DNA of 33,773 nucleotides from Candidatus Saccharimonadales bacterium. Its GTDB lineage: Bacteria > Patescibacteriota > Saccharimonadia > Saccharimonadales > Saccharimonadaceae. A program made the translations under genes and the position numbers. Location: the NCBI GenBank assembly GCA_035317825.1, contig DATHGB010000008.1:1-33773 (forward strand). The letters are read 5' to 3'. The notes below the pieces were generated by a model. It was given only the letters and a program-made list of their open reading frames with translations. It searched no databases and had not been told where the DNA came from. Of this stretch, positions 19,973 through 29,120 are shown piece after piece. Position 1 is the first letter of the stretch. Every line of letters begins with the position of its first letter.

Positions 19973-20951
19973 ATCCAGCGGTCATGTTTTAGGCATTGTA
20001 GCGGCAGTGCTGTCAGTTATGGCAGCACTTTTCCTGTTCGTGAATCGTCAATATGTCGTTGATCAGGTAAATGTTTGGCAGTATCAGCCTACAGACGCGG
20101 TGGTGCAGCTATCACAGCGTTCGGGCATGAGTGATACGGGAGAATTTTATTTTTATGCCAGCATTCCTTCGATTGAAAGTACTCAAGTTTTTAATGATAA
20201 ATGTGGTCGCAAAGAAGAATCAACTGCAATCTTAGGATGCTACACGACGCAAAGAATCTATATTTATGATGTCAAAGACGCTAAACTTGATGGAATCCGA
20301 GAGGTGACAGCGGCTCATGAAATGCTTCATGCCACGTACGAACGAATGAGTCCCGGTGAGCGAGCGAAGGTGGATACGCTTCTAGAGGCTGAATATGAAA
20401 AACTCAGAAACAATAAGGACTTGGCTGAACGGATGGCATTCTATGCTCGTACCGAACCAGGCGAAAGGGATAATGAACTTCATTCAGTTATTGGTACGGA
20501 AGTATCGTCAATCAGTCCTGAACTTGAAGCGCATTACGAAAAATATTTTACTGATCGTCAAAAAGTTGTCGCCTTACATGACAAGTACGCAAGTGTCTTT
20601 TTAGATCTGCAACGAAAGAGCAGCGAATTAGTGAGTGAGCTTAAGGCTCTGGGTGATTCAATTGAGGCAGACACGATTATCTATAACTCCGATGTCAGTA
20701 AGCTAAACCAAGATATCCAAAGCTTCAATAACCGTGCCAATAACGGAGGTTTTAGCAGTCAAGCGCAGTTTGAAGCAGAACGTGCTAATCTCGAAACGCG
20801 AACAAATCAGCTGAACAATCATCGGCAACAAATCAATACGGATGTATCCCGTTACGAGACGTTACGGCAGGAACTAGCATCGATTGCTAGTGAGTCCGAG
20901 GCCTTAAACCGTAGTATTGATAGTAGCCTGGCACCGGCGCCTAGTCTATAA
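19953..20951 (+). CDS. Membrane-anchored zincin-like protein with C-terminal coiled coil
   Basis: 332 residues. One N-terminal membrane segment (VLGIVAAVLSVMAALFLFV, about 12-30) is followed by an external domain with Cys84 and Cys96 and HEMLH at 122-126 in TAAHEMLHATYERMS. E145 follows with exactly 18 residues between, the HExxH-18-E spacing of gluzincin metalloproteases. From about 215 to 325 the protein is a long Gln/Asn/Glu coiled coil. No named family was recognised, so protease activity is an inference from the motif. It starts inside the clpC end (20-nt overlap), so it is translationally coupled to clpC. Confidence 0.8.
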   Translation: MSDTNHRSSGHVLGIVAAVLSVMAALFLFVNRQYVVDQVNVWQYQPTDAVVQLSQRSGMSDTGEFYFYASIPSIESTQVFNDKCGRKEESTAILGCYTTQRIYIYDVKDAKLDGIREVTAAHEMLHATYERMSPGERAKVDTLLEAEYEKLRNNKDLAERMAFYARTEPGERDNELHSVIGTEVSSISPELEAHYEKYFTDRQKVVALHDKYASVFLDLQRKSSELVSELKALGDSIEADTIIYNSDVSKLNQDIQSFNNRANNGGFSSQAQFEAERANLETRTNQLNNHRQQINTDVSRYETLRQELASIASESEALNRSIDSSLAPAPSL

Positions 20952-20952
20952 T
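20947..20952 (+). promoter_or_regulatory. -10 of radA over the stop codon of the zincin gene
   Basis: TATAAT whose first five bases include the TAA stop of the preceding gene; it ends 7 nt before ATG 20960. No Shine-Dalgarno is present. Confidence 0.5.
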
Positions 20953-20959
20953 AATCGTA

Positions 20960-22315
20960 ATGGCTAAAAGTAGAACTCAATTTATCTGTCAAAACTGTGG
21001 TGCTAGTTACCAGAAGTGGACGGGCAAATGTGATAACTGTGGTGAATGGAACACGCTTGTCGAGCAGGCTGTCGTCGGAACGGGCAAATCCGCTGTTTCA
21101 AAGAGTGCCACGAGTGGTCACGTTCTCACTCCGCAAACCATGAAATCCATTGCAATTGACGAAGGTCCAAATAGGATGACGACAGGCTATGAGGATCTTG
21201 ATATGGTTCTTGGCGGTGGAATTCTATCTGGCAGTGTTCTTTTGATGGCGGGTCAGCCCGGTATTGGAAAAAGTACATTGCTTTTGCAAGTTGCAAGTGA
21301 AGTCGGTAAGGTTCAACCGGTACTGTATGCGAGTGGTGAGGAATCTGCGAGCCAGGTGAAGTTGCGAGCTGAACGATTAGGGGCAAATACTCGCGAACAA
21401 CTTCATTTTGTGGCCAGCACAAGCGCCGATGATATTGCGGCAACAATACGTTCGGGCGTCTATAAACTTATTATCATTGATTCAATTCAGACACTGAGTC
21501 TCGACGAAATTACGTCTGCACCTGGGACGGTTAGTCAGATCACGAATAGTAGCAATGTGATTATTCGAGCCGCAAAAGAAGCGGGTGCTGCCGTTATACT
21601 CGTCGGGCATGTTACGAAAGAAGGCAGTATCGCCGGACCAAAAGTCCTAGAGCACCTAGTCGATGTCGTTCTGCAGTTTGAAGGTGATCGCTACGGTGGT
21701 TTTAAGGTGGTACGTGCTGCCAAGAATCGTTTTGGATCAACCAATGAGGCGGCTATTTTTGAGATGTACGAACAAGGCCTTCGTGTGGTTGAAAACCCTT
21801 CGGCGGCGCTCCTTGCAGAGCGGCAGAATGCTGACGGATCAGTGGTACTTGCGACACTTGAAGGTACGCGGCCGCTGCTAGTCGAAATCCAAGCGCTTGT
21901 AAATCCAACCAACTTCGGGTATCCTAAGCGTACAGCCTCGGGGTTTGACCTGAACCGACTTAATCTTTTGATCGCCGTTCTCGAAAGACGAACAAAACTG
22001 AATTTATCGGACAAAGATGTTTACATCAATGTTGTCGGAGGGCTGAAATTAAGCGATCCTGCGGCCGATTTGGCTATTTGTATGGCAATTGCCAGTGCAA
22101 GCGCGGGAAGACGTCTAGACGACGGTCTAGTGGTGTTTGGCGAAGTAGGACTAGGCGGAGAGATCCGTAGCGTCCATAGCGTTGATCGCCGCATCGCCGA
22201 AGCGAAAAAACTTGGCTTTACCAAAGCTATTGCCCCAAAAACCGCAGGCAAAGACTCATTCATAAAAGGTGTTGGCGATATGCGCCAGGCACTCATAGAC
22301 TACTTACAAAAATAG
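20960..22315 (+). CDS. radA: DNA repair protein RadA
   Basis: A branch-migration helicase acting in homologous recombination. 451 residues: zinc finger C10, C13, C24, C27 (FICQNCGASYQKWTGKCDNC), RecA-like domain with Walker A AGQPGIGKST (about 96-105), Walker B LIIIDSIQT, the RadA-specific KNRFG (about 255-259), and a Lon-like C-terminal domain (VYINVVGGLKLSDPAADLAI). Location after clpC and before the PIN/TRAM gene repeats the clpC-radA-(disA)-yacL order known from Firmicutes; disA is missing here. Confidence 0.98.
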   Translation: MAKSRTQFICQNCGASYQKWTGKCDNCGEWNTLVEQAVVGTGKSAVSKSATSGHVLTPQTMKSIAIDEGPNRMTTGYEDLDMVLGGGILSGSVLLMAGQPGIGKSTLLLQVASEVGKVQPVLYASGEESASQVKLRAERLGANTREQLHFVASTSADDIAATIRSGVYKLIIIDSIQTLSLDEITSAPGTVSQITNSSNVIIRAAKEAGAAVILVGHVTKEGSIAGPKVLEHLVDVVLQFEGDRYGGFKVVRAAKNRFGSTNEAAIFEMYEQGLRVVENPSAALLAERQNADGSVVLATLEGTRPLLVEIQALVNPTNFGYPKRTASGFDLNRLNLLIAVLERRTKLNLSDKDVYINVVGGLKLSDPAADLAICMAIASASAGRRLDDGLVVFGEVGLGGEIRSVHSVDRRIAEAKKLGFTKAIAPKTAGKDSFIKGVGDMRQALIDYLQK

Positions 22316-22330
22316 TAAAGGAAAAACATA

Positions 22331-23236
22331 ATGGAAATAACACAACTCTTCGTCGTCATTATAGCAATAGCTATCTTGGCAGAAGTAACCTACCTCGTCG
22401 TAAAATTACCTCGGCAAAACCTATCCCGCAAACAAGGACGACCAATTTTAGTTGATACATCGGTACTTATCGATGGCCGTATTTTAGCGGTTGCAGAATC
22501 TGGTTTTATCGGTGACACGCTCGTCATTCCACGAAGCGTTATCGGCGAACTACAATTTTTAGCAGATCACGCCGACCACGAAAAGCGAGCAAGAGCCCGT
22601 CATGGGCTCGATGTCGTGTCAACTCTTCAGCAAATGCCACAGGTGACCGTAGAGATACTACAAGACGGCAGTAAAGCCGAAGAAGGCGTCGACGAACGTT
22701 TACTAAAACTCGCGAAGCAATATAACGCTGCGGTATGCACGATTGACTACAATTTAAACAAAGTTGCGGTCGTTGAGGGAATTACCGTCCTTAATGTTAA
22801 CGAATTAGCCAAAAGCCTTCGAATGGCGTATTTGCCTGGCGAAAAAATGCTACTTGAACTCGTTCAAAAAGGTCAAGATAGTCACCAGGCTGTAGGCTAC
22901 CTAGCAGACGGAACAATGGTTGTTGTCGAGCATGCTTTCAAATACATCGGGCAGACTGTTGAAATTGAATTTATCCGAAGCTTGCAGACAGCTGCGGGAA
23001 AAATGATGTTCGCACGACGTGTTGAAAAACAACAGCCAAACGATAAACCGGCTATAAACAACAAACCTACTGGTAAAAAGCCTCAGCCAAAACCACTTGT
23101 TCGTGAACAAAAGCAGCCTCAACAGCAGCAACCTGCTAATAAGCAGCACCAGCCCAAACAAAGGCGTCCGAACAATAAGCCTCGCAGTTCAAGCGATCGC
23201 GAAGCCGCACTTATTGATCTTGTTGAAAAGTCATAG
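22331..23236 (+). CDS. PIN/TRAM-domain protein (YacL-like putative RNase)
   Basis: 301 residues. One N-terminal membrane helix (LFVVIIAIAILAEVTYLVV), a PIN domain from about 38 (ILVDTSVLIDGRI with its metal Asp, then VIPRSVIGELQFLADHAD and TIDYNLNKVA), then a TRAM domain (PGEKMLLELVQKGQDSHQAV and on). PIN domains are single-strand RNases; TRAM domains bind RNA. The protein resembles B. subtilis YacL but has one membrane helix and a Gln/Pro/Lys/Asn-rich tail of about 70 residues (from about 235), a likely disordered RNA-binding extension. It follows radA by 15 bases with an AAAGGA site. A bidirectional terminator closes the unit. Confidence 0.93.
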   Translation: MEITQLFVVIIAIAILAEVTYLVVKLPRQNLSRKQGRPILVDTSVLIDGRILAVAESGFIGDTLVIPRSVIGELQFLADHADHEKRARARHGLDVVSTLQQMPQVTVEILQDGSKAEEGVDERLLKLAKQYNAAVCTIDYNLNKVAVVEGITVLNVNELAKSLRMAYLPGEKMLLELVQKGQDSHQAVGYLADGTMVVVEHAFKYIGQTVEIEFIRSLQTAAGKMMFARRVEKQQPNDKPAINNKPTGKKPQPKPLVREQKQPQQQQPANKQHQPKQRRPNNKPRSSSDREAALIDLVEKS

Positions 23237-23255
23237 ACATAATCAATAACAACTA

Positions 23256-23286
23256 AAAAATGACCTCCGCTAGGGAGGTCATTTTT
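23256..23286. terminator. Bidirectional terminator
   Basis: AAAAATGACCTCC (23256-23268) pairs with GGAGGTCATTTTT (23274-23286), loop GCTAG. It separates the convergent PIN/TRAM and PBP genes. Confidence 0.92.
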
Positions 23287-23306
23287 AACGTCTAGGACGC
23301 CTGACG

Positions 23307-25970
23307 TCAGGGCGCTGTATACTGAAGTGAATTAGCTCCGGTGTAGTAGCCTTCATCCATTACTGTCGAGGCGACAGTATGTGCGTTCTTATCGTTAAAT
23401 TTATATGTTGCGTCGTATGTTCCGCTCGCGCTCGCTGGTAGAGTCGCGATCACGGTACCGTCTACTGATACTTGAATTTCTTTGAGGTTAAAGGTGCCTT
23501 TGACTGCACTGATGCTTATTTTGCCGCCGCTAACGCTGATTGTGCCAATACTAGGTTTGCTGTCGTCACACTTGTGCGCATCATCATCTTTCGTCGCGTC
23601 ATACCCATCTGGCGCAGTGTAGACATCAGTCTTTGTGACAGGATCGGTTGATTTGTTCACATCAACATCGATCTTTGCATCCGCTGGCGTACAGGCGGTA
23701 GCTTTCTTTTTTGAGACTTTATCAAATGTTATTTTTGCGTTTGCCTTACTTTGATTTTTGTCATACCAAGAAGGGTAAAGCTCGCCATTGATTTTCTGAA
23801 CCCCAGCCGGCTGCGTAAACCAATCATTAGGTTTCCATCTGCCATCCGTGCCGTATATGTCTTGGTGAACATAGCGCATCACCGCGTCGATAATTGGACC
23901 AGGCAAAGTCGAGTTACCACTTTTTAGAGGTGTCGTGTCTGGATTACCCAACCACACGCCCATCGTGACAGCGGGGCTATAGGTCATTTCCCAAAGGTCT
24001 TTGGCTTTGTCGCCACCAAAGTCAGACGTACCCGTCTTTGACGCTGTCTTAATGCCAGTGTTCCCGTAGCTAAGTCCCGTGGTGATGTTTCCGAATAGCG
24101 GACGCCTAGCATTTGCATCCGTCAGGATATCACTAAGGATATAGGTAACTTGAGGATCGATGACTTGTTTGCTTTCATCTTTCCATTTTTTAAGTACGTC
24201 GCCTTGGCTATTTTTAACTTCTAAAATACTCGTAGTTGGTTTATAGACTCCGCTTCGAGCTAACGTAGCGAAAGCGTTCACATGATCAATTTGACGAGTA
24301 CCACACCCACCAATTGCAGATGATAGATTGGCTTGAGCATCCGCACCCTGTGTACAGTATTGCGTATCCCCAGCAGCTCGTATCATTTCCCATGTAGGCT
24401 TAACACCCGAAGCGGCCATAGCTTTAATTGCCGGAATGTTACGCGAGGTAGCTAGGCTTTGACGGATGTTTATATTACCCCTAAAACCTTTGTCTGCGTT
24501 GTTTGGCGTGTAGTTGCCAGGGAACGTTGTTTTAGTATCGGAAAGAATCGAACCACTTCCGTAGTTTGGCTGACCTGCAGGTTTTTGCGAGAATAGCTCG
24601 GCATATACAAGTGGCTTAATGCTCGAACCTGGTTGAATGAACGCAAGCGCTGCGTTGTCTTGACCATATCCGGGGTAGTCAAAACTGCGACTTCCCATCA
24701 TTGCAATAATTTGACCCGTGGCATTGTCTTCTACTGTTCCAGCACCATTACTAAAGCCATTCACAGCAGGTGTAGATGAAGTAAACATTTTCGTCATTGC
24801 TTCTTCAAGCTTGTTCTGTACGCGGACATCGAGCGTTGTTTTGATAGTTAGTCCGCCACGTCCTACGGTTGCTTTGCCCAGTTCTTTTTCAAGATCACTC
24901 CGAACCATTTGCACGAAGTGGGGTGCTTTGATACCGTCAAACTGATCGGTGACAGATTTGATGTTATCAATGATCGGATATTTTTTTGCTTCATCAGCCT
25001 GTGCCTGGGTAATATACTTTTGCTCGACCATGCCATCAAGAACTTTATGTTGACGAGCAATAAGTGCTTCGTGCCCGGCAATATTATACGGATCATAAAG
25101 TCCTGGTTGATTAGGAATAGCAGCAAGAAGCGCAGCTTCGGGCAGTGTTAGGTCCTTTGACGACTTGCCAAAGTAGGTCTGAGCACCGGATTCTACGCCG
25201 TTACGCCGACCCCCGTATGGTGATTCATTAAGATAAAGATCAAGAATTTGCTCTTTGTTATACATACGTTCAACTTCGATAGCCAAGATCATTTCTTTGA
25301 TCTTGCGCGGAATTCCATTTAGTCCTCGCTTTTGAGCTTCATCTGCAAAGAATACCTGTTTGACTAGCTGTTGGGTTAGTGTGGATCCACCTTGGATGCT
25401 TCCACCGTTGGCATTGTTTGCGAGTGAGCGGAAAATGCCCGTCACGCTTACTCCGCCATGCTTATAAAAATCTTTGTCCTCAATCGCAATCGTAGCTTGT
25501 TTCATGTATTGATTGATATCTTTACCGTCAACAACGAGTTTGTAATCACCATCACCTTTGTCTTCCCAGAGAAGCTGGCCATTACGATCGTAGTATTTAG
25601 AAACCGTTGTCGTGACACGTTTTGCAAGCTCGCCTGGACGAATTGCGTCAAGATCTTTCCGGTAATAGGCAAATAGCGCACCAACGGCAAGAACCATCAA
25701 TAAGATACCGATACCGGCAACTTTGAGGGCCATGATGCCACCTTTCTTACTAAGCCAGTATCCCCAGAATCGTTTTGGGTGAAGTCGGTAAAGAATTCTT
25801 TTTAAGGGATGTTTTGGCAGGCTTGCAAGGTACTCGGCTTTTTTACGAGCGTTAGCATCCTTTTTAGTTTTGCGCTTGTGCGTTAAGTTCGAGTACACGC
25901 TCATGCTGCGTGATTTGTTTGGTTTTTTAGCCACGTCGTATTGTTTCCCATAAGCAGTATTACGCTCCAT
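23307..25970 (-). CDS. Class A penicillin-binding protein (transglycosylase/transpeptidase)
   Basis: Polymerises and cross-links peptidoglycan outside the membrane. 887 residues as framed. A Lys/Arg-rich cytoplasmic tail precedes one membrane helix (ALKVAGIGILLMVLAVGALF, about 81-100), GT51 with AIEDKDFYKHGGVS and GGSTLTQQLVKQVF, and the transpeptidase with GSSIKPLVYAE (SxxK), TSRN (SxN) and KTGTSDF (KTG). A Cys-containing linker and Ig-like C-terminal domain (GTISVSGGKISISAVKGTF) follow. The first ATG overlaps the -10 TATAAT, so if that promoter is used translation must begin later: GTG 25934 or, more likely, ATG 25904 (MSVYSNLTHKRK). It ends in TGA. Confidence 0.95.
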   Translation of the reverse strand: MERNTAYGKQYDVAKKPNKSRSMSVYSNLTHKRKTKKDANARKKAEYLASLPKHPLKRILYRLHPKRFWGYWLSKKGGIMALKVAGIGILLMVLAVGALFAYYRKDLDAIRPGELAKRVTTTVSKYYDRNGQLLWEDKGDGDYKLVVDGKDINQYMKQATIAIEDKDFYKHGGVSVTGIFRSLANNANGGSIQGGSTLTQQLVKQVFFADEAQKRGLNGIPRKIKEMILAIEVERMYNKEQILDLYLNESPYGGRRNGVESGAQTYFGKSSKDLTLPEAALLAAIPNQPGLYDPYNIAGHEALIARQHKVLDGMVEQKYITQAQADEAKKYPIIDNIKSVTDQFDGIKAPHFVQMVRSDLEKELGKATVGRGGLTIKTTLDVRVQNKLEEAMTKMFTSSTPAVNGFSNGAGTVEDNATGQIIAMMGSRSFDYPGYGQDNAALAFIQPGSSIKPLVYAELFSQKPAGQPNYGSGSILSDTKTTFPGNYTPNNADKGFRGNINIRQSLATSRNIPAIKAMAASGVKPTWEMIRAAGDTQYCTQGADAQANLSSAIGGCGTRQIDHVNAFATLARSGVYKPTTSILEVKNSQGDVLKKWKDESKQVIDPQVTYILSDILTDANARRPLFGNITTGLSYGNTGIKTASKTGTSDFGGDKAKDLWEMTYSPAVTMGVWLGNPDTTPLKSGNSTLPGPIIDAVMRYVHQDIYGTDGRWKPNDWFTQPAGVQKINGELYPSWYDKNQSKANAKITFDKVSKKKATACTPADAKIDVDVNKSTDPVTKTDVYTAPDGYDATKDDDAHKCDDSKPSIGTISVSGGKISISAVKGTFNLKEIQVSVDGTVIATLPASASGTYDATYKFNDKNAHTVASTVMDEGYYTGANSLQYTAP

Positions 25971-25977
25971 TATAGCA
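25969..25977 (-). promoter_or_regulatory. Extended -10 of the PBP gene
   Basis: Minus strand TGCTATAAT (consensus). It overlaps the first in-frame ATG, which makes that ATG doubtful. Confidence 0.65.
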
Positions 25978-26007
25978 TTTTTTTCGCATGCAAGGGGTTT
26001 ATTTTTC

Positions 26008-26016
26008 TGGTATACT
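26008..26016 (+). promoter_or_regulatory. Extended -10 of tyrS
   Basis: TGGTATACT, with a start near 26023 and a 24-nt leader with AGGAGA. The leader is too short for a T-box. Confidence 0.65.
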
Positions 26017-26046
26017 AGCCCCAGTAATAACAGATAGGAGACAGGA

Positions 26047-27261
26047 ATGACACTTTCCGAAGAACTGCAGTGGCGGGGATTTGTTAATCAAACCACGTTC
26101 AAAGATTTGACCGAACTAGACGGAACTCCTATTTCTTTCTATTGGGGCGTTGATCCAAGCGCAGACAGTATGACTATTGGTAACTTTGCGGCTGCAATGA
26201 TGGTTCGTCATTTTATTGATCACGGGCATAAAGCCTTTCTCCTAGTGGGCGGCGCGACCGGGATGATCGGCGACCCAGACGGTAAAGCTGATGAACGCAA
26301 TCTAAAAACACTCGATGAGATTGCTAAAAACAAAGCTGGCATCGCAGCTCAATACAGTCAGATTTTTAACGGCAAAGATTTTAAGATAGTTGATAACTAC
26401 GATTGGTTTCAAGGCATTGGCTACCTTGATTTTCTTCGCAACGTTGGTAAGCACGTTCCAATGAGTCAGATGCTCGGACGTGAATTCGTACAATCCCGGC
26501 TAGGCGAAAGCGGCGCAGGTATTAGTTACGCTGAATTTAGTTACTCGCTTATTCAGGGCTACGATTTCGTGCATCTTAATCGTGAATACGGTGTTACGCT
26601 GCAAGTTTGCGGTGCCGATCAATGGGGTAATTCAATTGCCGGAGTCGATCTTATTCGTCGGCTTGAAGGTCGTGAAGCACATGTATACTCAACGCCGCTG
26701 GTTATCAACAAGGCGACAGGAATGAAGTTTGGCAAGTCAGAAGGAGGTGCCGTCTGGTTGGATCCAAAAAAGACGAGCGTCTACAAGTTTTACCAGTTCT
26801 GGCTAAATGTCGATGACGAAGGCGCGATTGATTACGCGAAAATATTTACCCTACAAACGCGTGAACGAATCGAAGAGCTTGCCGCTGAGCAAAAGGCGAA
26901 TCCAGCACTGCGTCCTGTTCAGAAGGCGCTCGCTCGTGAGGTAACGACGCTTGTCCACGGCAAAGAGCGAATGGAATCTGTTGCGCGTGTTACGGACGTT
27001 CTTTTTGGAAGTGGTGACTTTAAGGAATTGCACGATGCCGATATTGAAGCGCTCGCAGGCGAGATTCCTGCTGTCGATGCTGGGAAAAGTGTCGTAGAAA
27101 TTTTGGTTGAATCTAATGTAGCCGCAAGTAACGGTGAAGCACGTCGTCTTATTTTGGGCGGGGCAATTACATTGAATGACGAAAAATTAAGTGATGACCG
27201 ACAGGTTAATGAACTTTCTCTTATTAAAAAAGGCAAAAACAACTTTATCCTAGTGCGCTAA
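26047..27261 (+). CDS. tyrS: Tyrosyl-tRNA synthetase
   Basis: Charges tRNA-Tyr. 404 residues: class Ic catalytic domain (1 to about 310) with FYWGVDPSADSMTIGNF, LLVGGATGMIGDP, SYAEFSYSLIQGYDF and QVCGADQWGNS, and the KMSKS-type loop KFGKS (227-231). An S4-like RNA-binding domain follows at the C-terminus (SNVAASNGEARRLILGGAIT). The HIGH signature, usually DSLHIGH, reads DSMTIGN here, so the first His is Thr and the last is Asn. The start has a good Shine-Dalgarno. It is divergent from the PBP gene. Confidence 0.97.
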   Translation: MTLSEELQWRGFVNQTTFKDLTELDGTPISFYWGVDPSADSMTIGNFAAAMMVRHFIDHGHKAFLLVGGATGMIGDPDGKADERNLKTLDEIAKNKAGIAAQYSQIFNGKDFKIVDNYDWFQGIGYLDFLRNVGKHVPMSQMLGREFVQSRLGESGAGISYAEFSYSLIQGYDFVHLNREYGVTLQVCGADQWGNSIAGVDLIRRLEGREAHVYSTPLVINKATGMKFGKSEGGAVWLDPKKTSVYKFYQFWLNVDDEGAIDYAKIFTLQTRERIEELAAEQKANPALRPVQKALAREVTTLVHGKERMESVARVTDVLFGSGDFKELHDADIEALAGEIPAVDAGKSVVEILVESNVAASNGEARRLILGGAITLNDEKLSDDRQVNELSLIKKGKNNFILVR

Positions 27262-27264
27262 ATT

Positions 27265-27273
27265 TGATATAAT
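27265..27273 (+). promoter_or_regulatory. Extended -10 of the phosphoglucomutase gene
   Basis: TGATATAAT; the same string is found on the minus strand before tRNA-Leu. The leader is about 28 nt with TAGGAGAA. Confidence 0.65.
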
Positions 27274-27307
27274 AAAATCTCGACATAAGCAAAATTTAGG
27301 AGAATCC

Positions 27308-29080
27308 ATGTCACAGACTGAAGTGATCCGCCAAAACCTTTCCACTGGAGCTGCGAAAAATGTTATCGCTTGGCTAGAAGAGCCAAAATACGAAGAATAT
27401 CGCGACGAATTACAAGAGTTAATCGACGCCGAAAAGTGGCAAGAACTCGAAGACGGGTTCTTTAAGGTACTTGAGTTTGGAACCGCTGGGCGCAGGGGTA
27501 CAACAGGTATCGGTTCGAATCGTATCAACAGAGTAACGATTGGAGAATCTGCGCAGGCTCTTTGCGTGTATGCGCACTCATTTGACGAAACAGCTCCTAA
27601 AAAAGGTATTGTGATTGCCTGTGACACGCGTCTTAGCTCTCCAGAGCTTAGCCAGTACGCGGCTCAAGTATGTGCCGCAAATGGCTTCAAGACCTATTTA
27701 TTTGAGAATTTTCGTTCGACGCCCGAACTTAGTTTCGCGGTACGAGAACTTAATGCTGCTGCCGGTATTGTTATCAGTGCCAGCCACAACCCTCCTATGG
27801 ATAATGGGTTTAAAGCGTACTGGTCAGATGGTGGTCAGCTCGTCTCTCCTCACGACAAAGGTGTTCTAGCAGTGGCTGAAGATCTACGCGAAATTCACAA
27901 AGTTGATTTTAGCGAAGCGATAAACGATGGCCTCATTGAAATTATTGGCAAAAAAGTTGACGATGCCTACATACGGGCAGTAGTGGATCAGGCCGAGGGG
28001 ACAGACAGAGACGTAAATATTGTCTATTCACCACTTCATGGTGCTGGACAGACCAGTGTTCTGCCATCTCTTCGTGCAGCCGGCTTCACTTCTATTTCAG
28101 TCGTACAAGACCAGATGACCCCTGACGGCAATTTTCCAACCATAGAAGGTAGTAGGGCTAACCCTGAAGACAAAGCCGCAAACGACCGCGCAATTGCTCA
28201 GATGGTGGCCGAAAAAGCAGATATCGCTATTACGAACGACCCAGATGCAGACCGCATTGGCGTTATGGTCCGTCAGGGAGATGATGTTAAATACCTCAGC
28301 GGTAACCAGTCGGCAGTACTTGCAGCGGATTTTGCTTTAAAACAAAAGCAGAAAAATGGGACGTTGACCCCAAAGCATTTTATTGCTAAAACGATTGTCA
28401 CGACTGATATGCTGACGGCGATTGCTGATAAATATGATATTAAAATGTATACGAACATGCTCATCGGCTTTAAATATATCGGCGCATTAGTGAAAGAAAA
28501 AGAAAACACCGATGAAATTTTTGTTATGGGCGGCGAAGAAAGCTATGGGCTAGTAAAAGGTACGTATGCCCGCGATAAAGACGGTGCAACAGGAGCGCTG
28601 CCACTTGCTGAATATGCAGCCGAACTCAAAAAAGAAGGCAAAACCCTTTACGATCGACTTATCGAACTCTTTTTGGAACACGGTCTTTACATGGAACACC
28701 TCAGCAATGCTTTTTTCAGGGGCGCGAGCGGCTTTGATACTATGCAATCCGTTATGGCTGATCTCCGAAAATCGCCACCAGCCGAAATTGGCGGTCATCC
28801 CGTCACCGCTATTCTTGACTACCAGAGTCTTGTTCGTCGTGATCTTACAATAGGTAAAGAGACGTCGATTGACTGTGTTGCCGGTAATGTTATCGTCCTG
28901 GAACTCGGCGAACCGCGTCGACGCGTGACGATCCGTCCAAGTGGAACCGAGCCGAAGCTTAAATTTTACTCGCAGTGGCATGAAGAAGCGGAAGAGGACA
29001 TTCCTGCTCAGTACGATCGCCTGAAAGACCAACTTGAAGAACTTGGTCGCGAGCTTGAAGGAATGCTGCTAGAAGATTAG
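27308..29080 (+). CDS. Phosphoglucomutase/phosphomannomutase (PGM2-like)
   Basis: Interconverts hexose 1- and 6-phosphates. 590 residues, the long form of the alpha-D-phosphohexomutase superfamily. FGTAGRRGTTGIGSNRIN marks the N-terminus, SASHNPP (157-163) holds the phosphorylated S159, NDPDADRIG is the metal loop, GGEESYGLVKG the sugar-binding loop and IRPSGTEPKLKFY the phosphate-binding loop. The length and GEESYG motif favour the PGM2/PgcA type over AlgC or GlmM. It would feed glucose-1-phosphate into envelope sugars or glycogen (inference). Confidence 0.95.
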   Translation: MSQTEVIRQNLSTGAAKNVIAWLEEPKYEEYRDELQELIDAEKWQELEDGFFKVLEFGTAGRRGTTGIGSNRINRVTIGESAQALCVYAHSFDETAPKKGIVIACDTRLSSPELSQYAAQVCAANGFKTYLFENFRSTPELSFAVRELNAAAGIVISASHNPPMDNGFKAYWSDGGQLVSPHDKGVLAVAEDLREIHKVDFSEAINDGLIEIIGKKVDDAYIRAVVDQAEGTDRDVNIVYSPLHGAGQTSVLPSLRAAGFTSISVVQDQMTPDGNFPTIEGSRANPEDKAANDRAIAQMVAEKADIAITNDPDADRIGVMVRQGDDVKYLSGNQSAVLAADFALKQKQKNGTLTPKHFIAKTIVTTDMLTAIADKYDIKMYTNMLIGFKYIGALVKEKENTDEIFVMGGEESYGLVKGTYARDKDGATGALPLAEYAAELKKEGKTLYDRLIELFLEHGLYMEHLSNAFFRGASGFDTMQSVMADLRKSPPAEIGGHPVTAILDYQSLVRRDLTIGKETSIDCVAGNVIVLELGEPRRRVTIRPSGTEPKLKFYSQWHEEAEEDIPAQYDRLKDQLEELGRELEGMLLED

Positions 29081-29111
29081 TGAGCTTGTCTCGATTTCAA
29101 AGACGATCTGC

Positions 29112-29120
29112 TGTTAGTAT
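29112..29120 (+). promoter_or_regulatory. Extended -10 of recG
   Basis: TGTTAGTAT, ending 6 nt before ATG 29127, without a Shine-Dalgarno. A leaderless mRNA is predicted. Confidence 0.6.

Noticed and set aside
26017-26046. T-box riboswitch before tyrS
   Set aside because: Only about 24 nt of leader, with no room for one.
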